In this document: piece by piece, positions 36,599-45,234 of the stretch
Position numbering within the stretch: the stretch's first letter is position 1
Layout of the letters: each line of letters starts with the position of its first letter
DNA from: Muribaculaceae bacterium
GTDB taxonomy: Bacteria > Bacteroidota > Bacteroidia > Bacteroidales > Muribaculaceae
DNA length: 64,000 nucleotides
Direction of reading: 5' to 3'
Assembly: GCA_023665425.1 (NCBI GenBank)
Contig: JAMPDX010000001.1
Coordinates: forward strand, 197,882-261,881
Translations under genes and position numbers: made by a program
The notes under the pieces: generated by a model
Databases searched by the model: none
What the model was told of the DNA's origin: nothing
The model's input: the letters and a program-made list of their open reading frames with translations, nothing else

Positions 36599-36606
36599 TA
36601 ATTTTG
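36599..36606 (+). promoter_or_regulatory. -7 element for the GH97 gene, 5' of repeat copy B
   Basis: TAATTTTG matches TAnnTTTG; no exact TTG lies about 20 bases upstream. If used, the start point is about 36614, so the whole R1 copy B would be the leader of the GH97 mRNA. TTGCGAAACTTAAAT just after it resembles the inverted end of the element at 111-309 (13 of 15). Confidence 0.5.
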
Positions 36607-36613
36607 CGAAACT

Positions 36614-36810
36614 TAAATGGCTGCTCAATTTAAATTGGACTTTATGCCGAGCGAATTTTTGAGCAGATTTTGCAAGTTGAAGAAGGAGTTATGCGGGCAT
36701 AACGACTGATACAACTTGTCAAAATTTGCCAAAAAGGCGCCGGGACAAGGATCAATAAATACAAATGAGCATAGCCACATAAAGTTTAATTTAAATTGAG
36801 CAGCCACTTA
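36614..36810. repeat. R1 inverted-repeat element, copy B (197 bp)
   Basis: It has exactly the same length as copy A, in the opposite orientation. The 33-base ends differ from each other at three positions (30 of 33). The centre holds CAAGTTG (36674-36680), then GTTATGC-GG-GCATAAC, then CAACTTG, forming a nested stem. It ends 11 bases before the GH97 start codon. Confidence 0.9.
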
Positions 36811-36821
36811 AACCCAAAACA

Positions 36822-38924
36822 ATGAAATACAAATTATTAGCCATTTTACTCGCAGGATGCGTCGCTACGGCATATGCTGACACCGGGACAGTATCTTCTC
36901 CGGGCGGACGTATCGTTGTCAACACTGAAATGGATGCACAAGGTGTACCTGTATATAGTGTAACTTTCGATGGCAAGAAAATACTTAATAACAGCGCATT
37001 AGGCCTCCGCGCTGATCAGGCGGACTTTACTACAGTGGCATCCGTAACATCCGGCGAAGTCACATCCCATGACTCTAATTGGGAGCCGGTATGGGGCGAG
37101 TTTGCCACTATCAGAGATAACTATAATGAGATGCCGGTGGAGCTAATCACAGCTGATGGCAAGAAGCTCACAGTGCGTTTCCGTGTCTACGATGATGGCA
37201 TGGCATTCAGATATGAAATACCGGAGCAGCCTGATGTCAACTATCTTACCATGCGCGATGAGGCTACAGAGTTCAATCTCTCAGATGACTTAACTCTCTT
37301 CTGTATCCCTGGTGACTATGACACCGATGAGCGCTTATATACCATCACACCAATGAGCCAATTGGGTGTGAATATGCAACGCAACAACCATACCGAGGCA
37401 TCTGGCATACCGGGGCTGTCTGTACAGACACCTCTAATGGCCAAGAAGGCTGACAGCTCTTTGTATGTAAATATCCACGAAGCTGCTTTGAAGGGTTATC
37501 CCGCAATGGCTCTGGAGGCTGATACTGCAAAATTGTCACTAAAGGCTCACCTCACTCCTGACCGTAATGGTGCTCGCGGCTATCTGCAAGCCCCATTCAA
37601 TACCCCTTGGCGCACTGTGATAATTGCAGACAATGCTCCCGACATATTGGCATCGCAACTCATTCTCAATCTAAATGAGCCGAGTGTGATAGAAGACACA
37701 AGTTGGATTAAACCTATGAAATTTGTAGGCGTTTGGTGGGAGATGTTTGTTGGAAAAGACCGCACATGGGCCTATTCTGACAAGTACAATGCCAAGCCGG
37801 GCATAACAGACTATGCAACCCTTCCTTCAAATGGTCGTCACCCTGCCAACACTGAGAATGTTAAGAAATACATCGACTTCGCTGCTGCCAATGGTATTGA
37901 TGGTGTCCTGGTGGAAGGCTGGAATGAGGGCTGGGAAGATTGGGCCGGCTGGGTAAAAGACCGCCAATTCCTCTTCAATAAGCCTTATCCCGACTTCGAT
38001 GTGGATGAGATACAGGAGTATGCCAATACAAAAGGAGTGAAGATGATAATGCACCATGAGACAGCTGCCAATGCTGCCGACTATGAGCGGCAGCTGCAGT
38101 CTGCTTTCAAGTTCATGAACGACCACAATTACCCGGCAGTAAAGACCGGCTACGTGGGTCACATCATCCCTCGCTCTGAATACCACTCCAGCCAGTGGAT
38201 GGTGGACCACTATATATATGTGGCCGAAGAGGCAGCTAAACACAAGATTATGGTAGACAGCCACGAGGCAGTGCGTCCCACCGGGCTTATACGTACTTAT
38301 CCCAACTGGATAGCACAGGAGTCTGCACGCGGCGGCGAGTTTGAGTCAATGGGTGGCAATCCCCCGGAGCACACAACAATACTACCGTTTACACGCCTAA
38401 AGGGTGGTCCGATGGATTATACTCCCGGCCTGTTTGAGCCGGACCTAAGCTATTATGGTGAGGGTAAGACCGGCCGCGGACTAACAACAATAGCGCGTCA
38501 GTTGGCGCTATATGTCACAATGGCGTCTCCTCTGCAGATGGCTATGGACCTGCCCGAAAACTATGAACGCTTCCCGGATGCTTTCAGATTTATTCGCGAA
38601 GTGCCCTTGGATTGGGCCGATAGCCGCTGGCTTGAGGCTGAGCCTGGAGAATATATCACAGTAGCCAGAAAAGATAAGAATAGCAACGATTGGTATATCG
38701 GTGGTGTCACAGATGAAAAGAGTCGTACTGCCAACATCGACCTTTCGTTTCTTGAGCCGGGTAAAAAGTATCTTGCTACTATATGGGAAGATGCCCCCGG
38801 TGCTGACTACTTGACAAATCCTCAGGCATATCGTATACGCGAGGTCAAGGTGACCAATAAGACACACCTGAGACAGAAGGTAGCTCCCGGCGGTGGTTTC
38901 GCTATCAGAATTAAGCCTCTGTAA
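36822..38924 (+). CDS. GH97 alpha-glucosidase (SusB-like)
   Basis: The 700-residue exported enzyme has a signal peptide (about 1-19, ending TAYA), an N-terminal GH97 beta-sandwich (SPGGRIVVNTE onward), a (beta/alpha)8 barrel and a C-terminal beta domain. Barrel landmarks are MKFVGVWWEMF, GIDGVLVEGWNEGWEDW, MIMHHETAAN, DSHEAVRPTGLIRTYPN and ESARGGEFES. The glutamates in HHET, SHEAV and GGEFE correspond to the inverting-type catalytic set of SusB. The retaining alpha-galactosidase subtype would have Asp in the first of these. It should release glucose from starch-like alpha-glucans. It is not in a SusCD locus here. Confidence 0.93.
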   Translation: MKYKLLAILLAGCVATAYADTGTVSSPGGRIVVNTEMDAQGVPVYSVTFDGKKILNNSALGLRADQADFTTVASVTSGEVTSHDSNWEPVWGEFATIRDNYNEMPVELITADGKKLTVRFRVYDDGMAFRYEIPEQPDVNYLTMRDEATEFNLSDDLTLFCIPGDYDTDERLYTITPMSQLGVNMQRNNHTEASGIPGLSVQTPLMAKKADSSLYVNIHEAALKGYPAMALEADTAKLSLKAHLTPDRNGARGYLQAPFNTPWRTVIIADNAPDILASQLILNLNEPSVIEDTSWIKPMKFVGVWWEMFVGKDRTWAYSDKYNAKPGITDYATLPSNGRHPANTENVKKYIDFAAANGIDGVLVEGWNEGWEDWAGWVKDRQFLFNKPYPDFDVDEIQEYANTKGVKMIMHHETAANAADYERQLQSAFKFMNDHNYPAVKTGYVGHIIPRSEYHSSQWMVDHYIYVAEEAAKHKIMVDSHEAVRPTGLIRTYPNWIAQESARGGEFESMGGNPPEHTTILPFTRLKGGPMDYTPGLFEPDLSYYGEGKTGRGLTTIARQLALYVTMASPLQMAMDLPENYERFPDAFRFIREVPLDWADSRWLEAEPGEYITVARKDKNSNDWYIGGVTDEKSRTANIDLSFLEPGKKYLATIWEDAPGADYLTNPQAYRIREVKVTNKTHLRQKVAPGGGFAIRIKPL

Positions 38925-39063
38925 ATTTACTACCAAGGTACGGAAAAATTAAAAAATAATCGCAATTCCATGAACTATTTTATTCGATATAACGTTATAT
39001 AGTCAGAAAAAGAAATTAATCGTTTCATGATGTTAGGTTAGTTCGAATAGAATATTATGGAAA

Positions 39064-39109
39064 ACACGTTAAAAGCGGAAGGATGAGAATCCTTCCGCTT
39101 TTAACGTGT
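39064..39109. terminator. bidirectional terminator between GH97 and rsmG
   Basis: A perfect 21-bp stem (39064-39084 with 39089-39109) around loop GAGA contains AAAAGCGGAAGG and its complement CCTTCCGCTTTT. A and T runs within the stem serve both converging transcripts. The rest of 38925-39149 shows no feature. Confidence 0.8.
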
Positions 39110-39149
39110 CAGCAGACAAATACGATTGATGCGACTGTGCATTTCAAAC

Positions 39150-39788
39150 TCATTTATTGGCTAATGGGGTATAAGTGACGTATTTGTCGGCGAAGAAGGG
39201 TTGGTCGGGATAGTATATGCTGATGGGATCTATCATGGTCTGTTTGGCATACCGGCCTATCTCGTCCTTCAAATCGCCGCCCTTGAGTGTAATCAAACCA
39301 TTAGGGAGTGAATTGTGTTGCTTGCTACTTATATTCTTTCGGCTAAATTTGATGAGGTCCGGCAATGGCATCACGGCGCGACTCACCACGAAATCAAATT
39401 TGTCTCGACATTCGTTGATATCGCCATGTTGCAAACTGATATTCCGTAGCCCAATCTCATAGGCTATTGACTCTGCCACCTTTAGTTTCTTGGCTATACG
39501 GTCTATCAAATGGAAATGCACTTGCGGAAACAGTACGGCCAAAGGAACAGAAGGGAAACCACCTCCACAACCGAAGTCTAATATACGACTCCCGGCAGTG
39601 AAGCTGGTGAATTTGGCTATAGAGAGAGAGTGCAATATATGATGAATCTCAAGGTTGTCAATATCTTTGCGTGAGATAACATTTATTTTTGCATTCCACT
39701 CCGGATACAGTCTCATCATGATATTAAAGGACTGCTGCTGCTCCGGCGTCAAAGTAGGAAAATATTTCAGTATTGTCTCTATCATCAA
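39150..39788 (-). CDS. rsmG: 16S rRNA (guanine(527)-N(7))-methyltransferase RsmG
   Basis: RsmG (GidB) methylates G527 of 16S rRNA. The 212-residue protein has NVISRKDIDNLEIHHILHSL, the SAM-binding ILDFGCGGGFPSVPLAVLFP (about residue 68), and a VVSRAVMPLPDL segment. The C-terminal portion is typical. It directly abuts cdsA (next base), so the two are one transcript. Confidence 0.94.
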   Translation of the reverse strand: MMIETILKYFPTLTPEQQQSFNIMMRLYPEWNAKINVISRKDIDNLEIHHILHSLSIAKFTSFTAGSRILDFGCGGGFPSVPLAVLFPQVHFHLIDRIAKKLKVAESIAYEIGLRNISLQHGDINECRDKFDFVVSRAVMPLPDLIKFSRKNISSKQHNSLPNGLITLKGGDLKDEIGRYAKQTMIDPISIYYPDQPFFADKYVTYTPLANK

Positions 39789-40670
39789 TTATAAAATGGA
39801 GCATAAAAGGAGGAACAAGCAGGTGGTGGGCATAGCAAACAGCATAGAGTCAATTCGGTCAAGTATACCACCATGACCGGGTATGATATTACCTGAATCT
39901 TTTGCTCCGACACTTCGCTTTATCATGGACTCAAACAGGTCGCCCAATGTACCGGAGATACCCACTATAATCGGCAGGAAGATAGCTACTTCCCATGCAT
40001 TGAAGAGTGGGTATTTCAGCAACGCTCCGGTAGCTCCGGTAGCCAACAGGACAATGCTCACGGCTACACCCAATAAGAGACCACCGAGAAATCCTTCCCA
40101 ACTCTTGCCGGGAGACAAACGCGGGAATAGTTTAAGCTTACCCCAGGCACTGCCCACCAGGAAGGCGCCGGTGTCATTAATCCATATCAGGATGAATATT
40201 AGAAGCACCAATCCGGGGCTCTGAAGGCTCAAAAATTGGGCACTTGTCAGGCCAAGACCGATATATATCTGACCGAAAAAGGAGTATGATATATCTGATA
40301 CAGCATGTCCATCTGTTTGGTATAGAGCAGCAAACGAGCGCATTACGGCATAAAGCATCCACAACGGTAACCCGGCAATGGCATAGAACATCCAGCCGGT
40401 GAGGAAGTTGAAAAATGTCATGCCGATAGCGGGAATTGTCAGCGATATGATGCCGAACACATCCATACTCATGGCTGTGAGTGTCTTCTCGCGAGGCTTG
40501 GGTTCATCACATTTGCGGTTGTAGGCCGTGAGATTTGAAAACTCTACCGTAGCCAATACACCAAACAAAACGCACAGCATACAAAAGTATATATCGCTGA
40601 ATATCAAGCTAAGTACAATCAGCGCCACATAAAGCGTTCCGGACAACGCTCTGAGTATAAAGTTGTTCAT
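39789..40670 (-). CDS. cdsA: phosphatidate cytidylyltransferase
   Basis: CdsA makes CDP-diacylglycerol from phosphatidate and CTP in the inner membrane, the branch point to all phospholipids. The 293-residue protein has about eight hydrophobic helices. The C-terminal signature SMIKRSVGAKDSGNIIPGHG then GILDRIDS carries the conserved K-R, K-D and H-G-G-x-x-D-R residues. Upstream on the coding strand at 40673-40693 is a weak R1-end-like sequence. Confidence 0.95.
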   Translation of the reverse strand: MNNFILRALSGTLYVALIVLSLIFSDIYFCMLCVLFGVLATVEFSNLTAYNRKCDEPKPREKTLTAMSMDVFGIISLTIPAIGMTFFNFLTGWMFYAIAGLPLWMLYAVMRSFAALYQTDGHAVSDISYSFFGQIYIGLGLTSAQFLSLQSPGLVLLIFILIWINDTGAFLVGSAWGKLKLFPRLSPGKSWEGFLGGLLLGVAVSIVLLATGATGALLKYPLFNAWEVAIFLPIIVGISGTLGDLFESMIKRSVGAKDSGNIIPGHGGILDRIDSMLFAMPTTCLFLLLCSIL

Positions 40671-40747
40671 CCTTATGGGTGTTTATTCAATTTATATAGT
40701 TATACTGTCACATATCAGTTGATTGATATATGACAGTATGCTATTTA

Positions 40748-40821
40748 GTGATGATTAAAAAATAAATTGGTAAATTTTGTATGATGATTAAGTTACCAAC
40801 TTGGTATTTTTTAATCATCAC
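40748..40821. repeat. 74-bp palindromic repeat (family R2), copy 3 (best preserved)
   Basis: GTGATGATTAAAAAATA (40748-40764) and TATTTTTTAATCATCAC (40805-40821) are perfect 17-base inverted ends. A second pair, ATTGGTAA with TTACCAA, continues the stem. The loop includes TTTGTATGATGATTAAG. It lies between lpxA and cdsA and may act as a terminator or mRNA end. Confidence 0.85.
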
Positions 40822-40844
40822 CTAATAGAGGTAGTATATACCTG

Positions 40845-41639
40845 TTAATCATATATATCGGTGGGGGTGGCCGCTATGCGCATGCCATGGTCGCGGATGA
40901 AGGAGAGTATGTTGTCCCTCTCTTCGCTGTGGGTGACATCCTCTTGTATGCGACGCATGGCATTAAACAAAGAGGTGCCGCATTGATAGATATGACGATA
41001 GCATTTGGCTATATCATCAATTCTATCTTCCGGCATGTGGCTCTTACGCAGCACGTAGGCATTGACACCGAAGTAGGAGATGGGGTTGTGAGCCATAATG
41101 GCGTATGGAGGCACATTGTTGTTGACTCGGCAGCCTCCTTTTATAAGTGTCCACTCGCCTATATGACACTTCTCATGCACGATGACACCTGATGAAAGGA
41201 TAGAATAGTCGTTGATACGGCAATCGCCGGCCACTTTCACTCCATTGCCAAGGACACAGTATTTGCCTACATGTGAGTCATGGCCGATGTGTGTTTGAGC
41301 CATGATATATGAGTTGTCACCAATTGTAGTGGCAGCCCCTTCATGTATGGACCGGTTGATTATGACGTGTTGATAAATCTTCGTATTGGAGCCGATAATG
41401 CAACGACCCTTTTCTCCCTTCCAGCGGAAATCCTGAGGATCAGCGCCTACCACGGCACCGTCATAAATCTTTGTGCCGGGACCTATGGTGGTGCCTCCGA
41501 TGATACTGGCATGCGACATTATTACGCAGCCGGCACCTATCTCGACATCCTTATCAATATAAACGAACGCTTCTATCCGGACATCATCTGCCAGACGGGC
41601 CTCGGGGTGTACGTAGGCCAAAGGACTGATATTAGCCAT
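40845..41639 (-). CDS. lpxA: acyl-ACP--UDP-N-acetylglucosamine O-acyltransferase
   Basis: LpxA adds the 3-hydroxyacyl chain to UDP-GlcNAc, the first step of lipid A synthesis. The 264-residue protein starts SPLAYVHPEARLADDVRIEA and is a left-handed beta-helix of hexapeptide repeats, with the catalytic His in MAQTHIGHDSHVG (about residue 120). The C-terminal helical domain has NAYVLRKSHMPEDRIDDIA. In many Bacteroidetes lpxA follows lpxD and lpxC; here it stands alone with its own promoter (41712-41742). Confidence 0.93.
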   Translation of the reverse strand: MANISPLAYVHPEARLADDVRIEAFVYIDKDVEIGAGCVIMSHASIIGGTTIGPGTKIYDGAVVGADPQDFRWKGEKGRCIIGSNTKIYQHVIINRSIHEGAATTIGDNSYIMAQTHIGHDSHVGKYCVLGNGVKVAGDCRINDYSILSSGVIVHEKCHIGEWTLIKGGCRVNNNVPPYAIMAHNPISYFGVNAYVLRKSHMPEDRIDDIAKCYRHIYQCGTSLFNAMRRIQEDVTHSEERDNILSFIRDHGMRIAATPTDIYD

Positions 41640-41711
41640 ATTGAGTCAAGTATTAGAGTGAAGGTTTGCAGAAGGTAAGTGTTCTAACTCTCTCTGCACA
41701 TTACCATAGCA

Positions 41712-41742
41712 CAAAGTTACAAATTTTATAATTTATTAACAA
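41712..41742 (-). promoter_or_regulatory. promoter for lpxA
   Basis: The minus strand reads TTG, a 20-base spacer, then TAACTTTG, 72 bases upstream of the start codon. Confidence 0.7.
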
Positions 41743-41789
41743 ACAATTTCACTAAAAAGTTTGTATCTGTTTGCACTTTAGTAAAGCAT

Positions 41790-41818
41790 AGGCGCACCCA
41801 AATTTATGTGTGCGCCTC
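41790..41818. terminator. hairpin after the DUF4270 gene
   Basis: AGGCGCAC and GTGCGCCT pair around CCAAATTTATGT. It lies 27 bases past the stop codon of the minus-strand DUF4270 gene; the T run is poor on both strands. Confidence 0.5.
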
Positions 41819-41844
41819 TTGTGTAATGTATGCTGATATATTCT

Positions 41845-43254
41845 TTATCGTATTACTTGGCGTGAGTATGTGAATTTGACTTTGGAGTCAGCAAGATTGA
41901 CTATGCACAATGAGGGATGCGAAATATAGGGCACACATTCGGTGACAACAGTCTTTTGAGCTGTGCCGTAACCCACTGTCTCGGTAGTCAAATTCACGGG
42001 TACGAGCGTGAACTTAACATCCTCGGGATTCACTTGGCTACCGCGCTTCATCAATTCCACGATATATGGGCGCAAGTTGTTGAAGACATATTCGCCGGTT
42101 TGCGAGTTATAGGATGCCCAGAAGACATTTGTATCATCAGTCTCCGGCACCTTGTTTTGCTGGAAGAAGCTGCTTAGCATACTTGTCTTAATCATGAGCA
42201 TGTATGGGGGAGCGGTTATGCCGTAGGTATTAGTGGGTACTGTCACCGGCAATGTATATGTCAGGGTGTTTATGACACCGAGGTTAAAGTCGTCTGTCAT
42301 ATACTTATCGAGTATAGCCTGTGCCGGGAAGTCTATTTCAACGTTATATCCGGCAGGAGACTGGATTACATACTCACCTTGTGCCACACGCTGCCGAATA
42401 GACTCCGCGGGGGTGGTACGCAGCAAGTTGGCAGACAGTACCTCGGGGGATATTGAGAATAAGGAGGTAGTGTCTGTAAGCAGGGTATCAACTACAATAC
42501 TGGTGTTATCGACTACTTTGTTGGTTTTAGCGTTATAAGTCCAGAATGTCAAGAACTCGCTGTTGGTAAAGTTGAGCACAAGACCACGACCGAAGGTGGA
42601 CTTGACAAAAATGCCCGGTAAGTATTGAGCAAATGTCTCGGGCCACTGGAACACGGTGGGATCCTTGCGATATTGGGCTACAACCTCGCGCGCGAACTCC
42701 TTTTTAAGAGGCACGTTGACGTATCCCACCTTGGTTTTGGAGTCAATAACTTTCAGATCGGTTGCAGTATAAGATGCTGAACCCAATGGGCTTGACTCAT
42801 CATAATACCCCTCAGGGTCAAATGTGTTGTCAATTCCGGAGGGGAGCTGCTTAGTCAGCGAGTAGACACTAAGCTGTTGCGGTGCGAGAGTATCGCCGGT
42901 GAACCCGTCACTTTTGAATGTGAAACGCAATGACATGCCGCTGATGCTCTCCAGCGGAATTGAGTCCGGGATTATCAGACTCGCTGCCGGCATCAATCGG
43001 CCTACAAATGAAGCATTCAACTCGCCATAGTCTTCAGCAGAGAGGCGACCTATCAATAAGTCTCCACTGCGGGAGTCAATGTTGGTAGCACGTACTGTTC
43101 GTCCGGTGACTGTAAATGTTGAGTCCACAACGATAGTCACTTCACCCTTGGCGATAGAGCTGCCGATATTGTCTTCATCATCGCACGAGGGGAGTGCAAT
43201 TCCCAACACGATGGACAATAACAATATAGGAATATAATATAGTTTCTTATTCAT
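41845..43254 (-). CDS. DUF4270 family lipoprotein
   Basis: The 469-residue protein has a lipoprotein signal (hydrophobic segment then ALPSCDDEDNIG; the Cys at about residue 24 is the likely lipidation site). A DUF4270 beta-rich domain follows with VVDSTFTVTGRTVRATNID and, near the end, an F-x-L-V-P-V-N-L block. The family is common in Bacteroidetes and has no assigned function. It follows the short GT5-type synthase by 47 bases on the same strand and is probably co-transcribed. Confidence 0.85.
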   Translation of the reverse strand: MNKKLYYIPILLLSIVLGIALPSCDDEDNIGSSIAKGEVTIVVDSTFTVTGRTVRATNIDSRSGDLLIGRLSAEDYGELNASFVGRLMPAASLIIPDSIPLESISGMSLRFTFKSDGFTGDTLAPQQLSVYSLTKQLPSGIDNTFDPEGYYDESSPLGSASYTATDLKVIDSKTKVGYVNVPLKKEFAREVVAQYRKDPTVFQWPETFAQYLPGIFVKSTFGRGLVLNFTNSEFLTFWTYNAKTNKVVDNTSIVVDTLLTDTTSLFSISPEVLSANLLRTTPAESIRQRVAQGEYVIQSPAGYNVEIDFPAQAILDKYMTDDFNLGVINTLTYTLPVTVPTNTYGITAPPYMLMIKTSMLSSFFQQNKVPETDDTNVFWASYNSQTGEYVFNNLRPYIVELMKRGSQVNPEDVKFTLVPVNLTTETVGYGTAQKTVVTECVPYISHPSLCIVNLADSKVKFTYSRQVIR

Positions 43255-43301
43255 GTAAGAGCATGTTTATATATAGAGACCCCTAACATTTGCCACAATG
43301 C

Positions 43302-44117
43302 TTATGAGCATATGGTATTAATGAAATTGAGGTATGCATCCATGCCACCCTCTTGTACCTTGTCGTGAGTAAGGATTTTAGCCTTACTAGTCTCCAAGAA
43401 TGTGGCGAGTTCGGGATTAATTTCGGGTGTCTGCAAGATGATGCCATTGGAGTGCTTGGCCGCCAGTGTCTGCACAGTCCCCATAGTCAGCGGCTTGTTC
43501 TTAAGGAGCTTGAGGTCAGAGTCCTTGACGCCTTCAGCTTTAAGTTTTGCTATAAACTTGGGGTCGAGCTCACCTTCAAACTGAGTGCCGTCAAATATAG
43601 TGACAATCTTTGCTCTCTTGAATGATGGCTCATCGCCATAAATCTTGCGCAGATACATGGGGGCGAGAACACTCATCCAACCTGTACATACTATAATATC
43701 CGGGTCCCAGCGAAGCTTCTTGGCAGTCTCCACAGTGCCACGGGTATAGAAAATCATGCGCTCATCATTGTCTGTCCTGTTTGAGCCGACATTGTCCACG
43801 TCTGAGTCCAGGCGCTGGAAGTAGTCATCATTATCAATGAAATAGGCTTGTATCTTAGCCGGAAGTAGTGAAGCCACTTTGATAATCAACGGATGGTCCG
43901 AGTCATTGATAGTGATATTCATGCCGCTGAGGCGGATAACCTCATGGAGCTGATTTCGGCGCTCATTAACAGCGCCATACCGGGGCATGAATAAGCGTGC
44001 TTCATAGCCATTGGCTTGGAACTTATGAGGCAGCTCTTTTCCAAAGGTGGAATGGTCATCTGCACTCAGATACGGAGTTACCTCTTGTGAGATAAAAAGG
44101 ATGCGTTTGTTTGCCAT
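43302..44117 (-). CDS. short glycogen/starch synthase-like protein (GT5 N-terminal half)
   Basis: The 271-residue protein resembles only the N-terminal catalytic half of glycogen synthase: ILFISQEVTPYLSADDHSTF (in GlgA, a similar segment has K-x-G-G-L), an RLFMPRYG segment, and DIIVCTGWMSVLAPMYLRK. A full GlgA is about 480 residues with a second Rossmann domain holding the donor-site E-x(7)-E, which is absent here. Stand-alone short forms are common in Bacteroidetes. Enzyme activity is uncertain. It leads the transcript with the DUF4270 lipoprotein. Confidence 0.8.
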   Translation of the reverse strand: MANKRILFISQEVTPYLSADDHSTFGKELPHKFQANGYEARLFMPRYGAVNERRNQLHEVIRLSGMNITINDSDHPLIIKVASLLPAKIQAYFIDNDDYFQRLDSDVDNVGSNRTDNDERMIFYTRGTVETAKKLRWDPDIIVCTGWMSVLAPMYLRKIYGDEPSFKRAKIVTIFDGTQFEGELDPKFIAKLKAEGVKDSDLKLLKNKPLTMGTVQTLAAKHSNGIILQTPEINPELATFLETSKAKILTHDKVQEGGMDAYLNFINTICS

Positions 44118-44258
44118 AACTCATTAATGTATAGCGCTTTTAATGCCTCACTGACAAAATCTGACCAAGTGTCGGAGAAGATGAAACATCTCCTTGCCGG
44201 GGGTATGAGAGGCCTCACAGCGCCGACGTACAAAATGTATGTATCGCCTTTTAATGCG

Positions 44259-44266
44259 CAAAGTTA
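44259..44266 (-). promoter_or_regulatory. -7 element for the GT5-like/DUF4270 operon
   Basis: CAAAGTTA is TAACTTTG on the minus strand. The leader to 44117 is about 135 bases and contains GGAGAAGATGAAACATCTCC, a small hairpin at about 44176-44195. Nothing else is recognised in 44118-44258. Confidence 0.55.
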
Positions 44267-44377
44267 CAAAAAAATGTTGATATAACACGCATTTCAGCCC
44301 ATATTCCGCTAAATTTTTACCTAAATTAACAGTTCCGGAAATATCGGTATCACAATTGCGAAAAACTAAAAACAGGT

Positions 44378-44408
44378 TTGGTTATATCGCAAAGAATATG
44401 TAAATTTG
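44378..44408 (+). promoter_or_regulatory. promoter for the S1/P1 nuclease gene
   Basis: TTG (44378-44380), a 20-base spacer and TAAATTTG (44401-44408), with the start codon 22 bases further on. Confidence 0.7.
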
Positions 44409-44430
44409 TAGCCTAATTATATATAAGAAT

Positions 44431-45234
44431 ATGAGACATCAGAATTTTTCATACGCTCTTTTTGCACTGATTGTGAGCCCGCTAATGGCTTTCGGTTGGG
44501 GACAGAAAGGGCATGACACCGTGGCACACATAGCCGAGCGACATCTCACCCCTCGCACAGCTGCCGTAATTGATTCCCTCTTCCAGGGTAAAAGTATGGT
44601 ATATTGGGCTAACTGGCTTGATAATGCTTCTCACACACCGCAGTATGACTACTCTCTGACATGGCACTACAAAAACATTGATGCCGACGAGACCTACGAT
44701 AAGTCATATATCAATCCCAAGGGGGATGTCTTGCGCGCTATTCCCGAACAGGTTTCCAAGTTAGGCTCCGGAAGTGATGATGAGGTACTTGCCTTGAAAA
44801 TGGTAATTCATCTTTTTGGCGATATGCATCAACCCCTACACATGGGCCGATTTAAAGACCGCGGTGGCAACAAGCATGGCGTTAAATTTTTTGAGCGTGA
44901 GACAAACTTGCATTCCGTATGGGACACCAACCTCATCGAGACAGGACACAAGTGGAGCTACAGCGAATGGGCAGACCAGATAGACCGCGCTCCGAAAAGC
45001 TTACAGTCTTTGTTGATAGAAGGTAATGTAAACGATTGGGGGCGTGAGACATACGAGATAGCCAAAGAAGTATATGAAACTACTCCCGAGGGGACCACAA
45101 TAGGCTATGATTACATTTCCCATTGGGTACCTCTCATTGAGCAACAGCTTCTAAAGGGTGGCCTGCGACTTGCTCATACCCTCAATTACGCATACGACCC
45201 TGAGTATAAATCCTCATTTGATAGCAGCAAGTGA
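44431..45234 (+). CDS. exported S1/P1 nuclease
   Basis: The 267-residue protein has a signal peptide (about 1-20). The mature end near FGWGQKGHDTVAHIAERHL fits the family, in which an N-terminal Trp and early His bind zinc. More zinc ligands are in MVIHLFGDMHQPLHMGRF and ETNLHSVWDTNLIE. Such trinuclear-zinc enzymes degrade single-stranded DNA and RNA and remove 3' phosphates in the periplasm. It overlaps the next gene by 4 bases. Confidence 0.93.
   Translation: MRHQNFSYALFALIVSPLMAFGWGQKGHDTVAHIAERHLTPRTAAVIDSLFQGKSMVYWANWLDNASHTPQYDYSLTWHYKNIDADETYDKSYINPKGDVLRAIPEQVSKLGSGSDDEVLALKMVIHLFGDMHQPLHMGRFKDRGGNKHGVKFFERETNLHSVWDTNLIETGHKWSYSEWADQIDRAPKSLQSLLIEGNVNDWGRETYEIAKEVYETTPEGTTIGYDYISHWVPLIEQQLLKGGLRLAHTLNYAYDPEYKSSFDSSK

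Noticed and set aside
36822..38924. Starch utilisation (Sus) locus around the GH97 gene.
   Set aside because: No SusC/SusD pair or regulator is adjacent; the gene stands alone between terminators.
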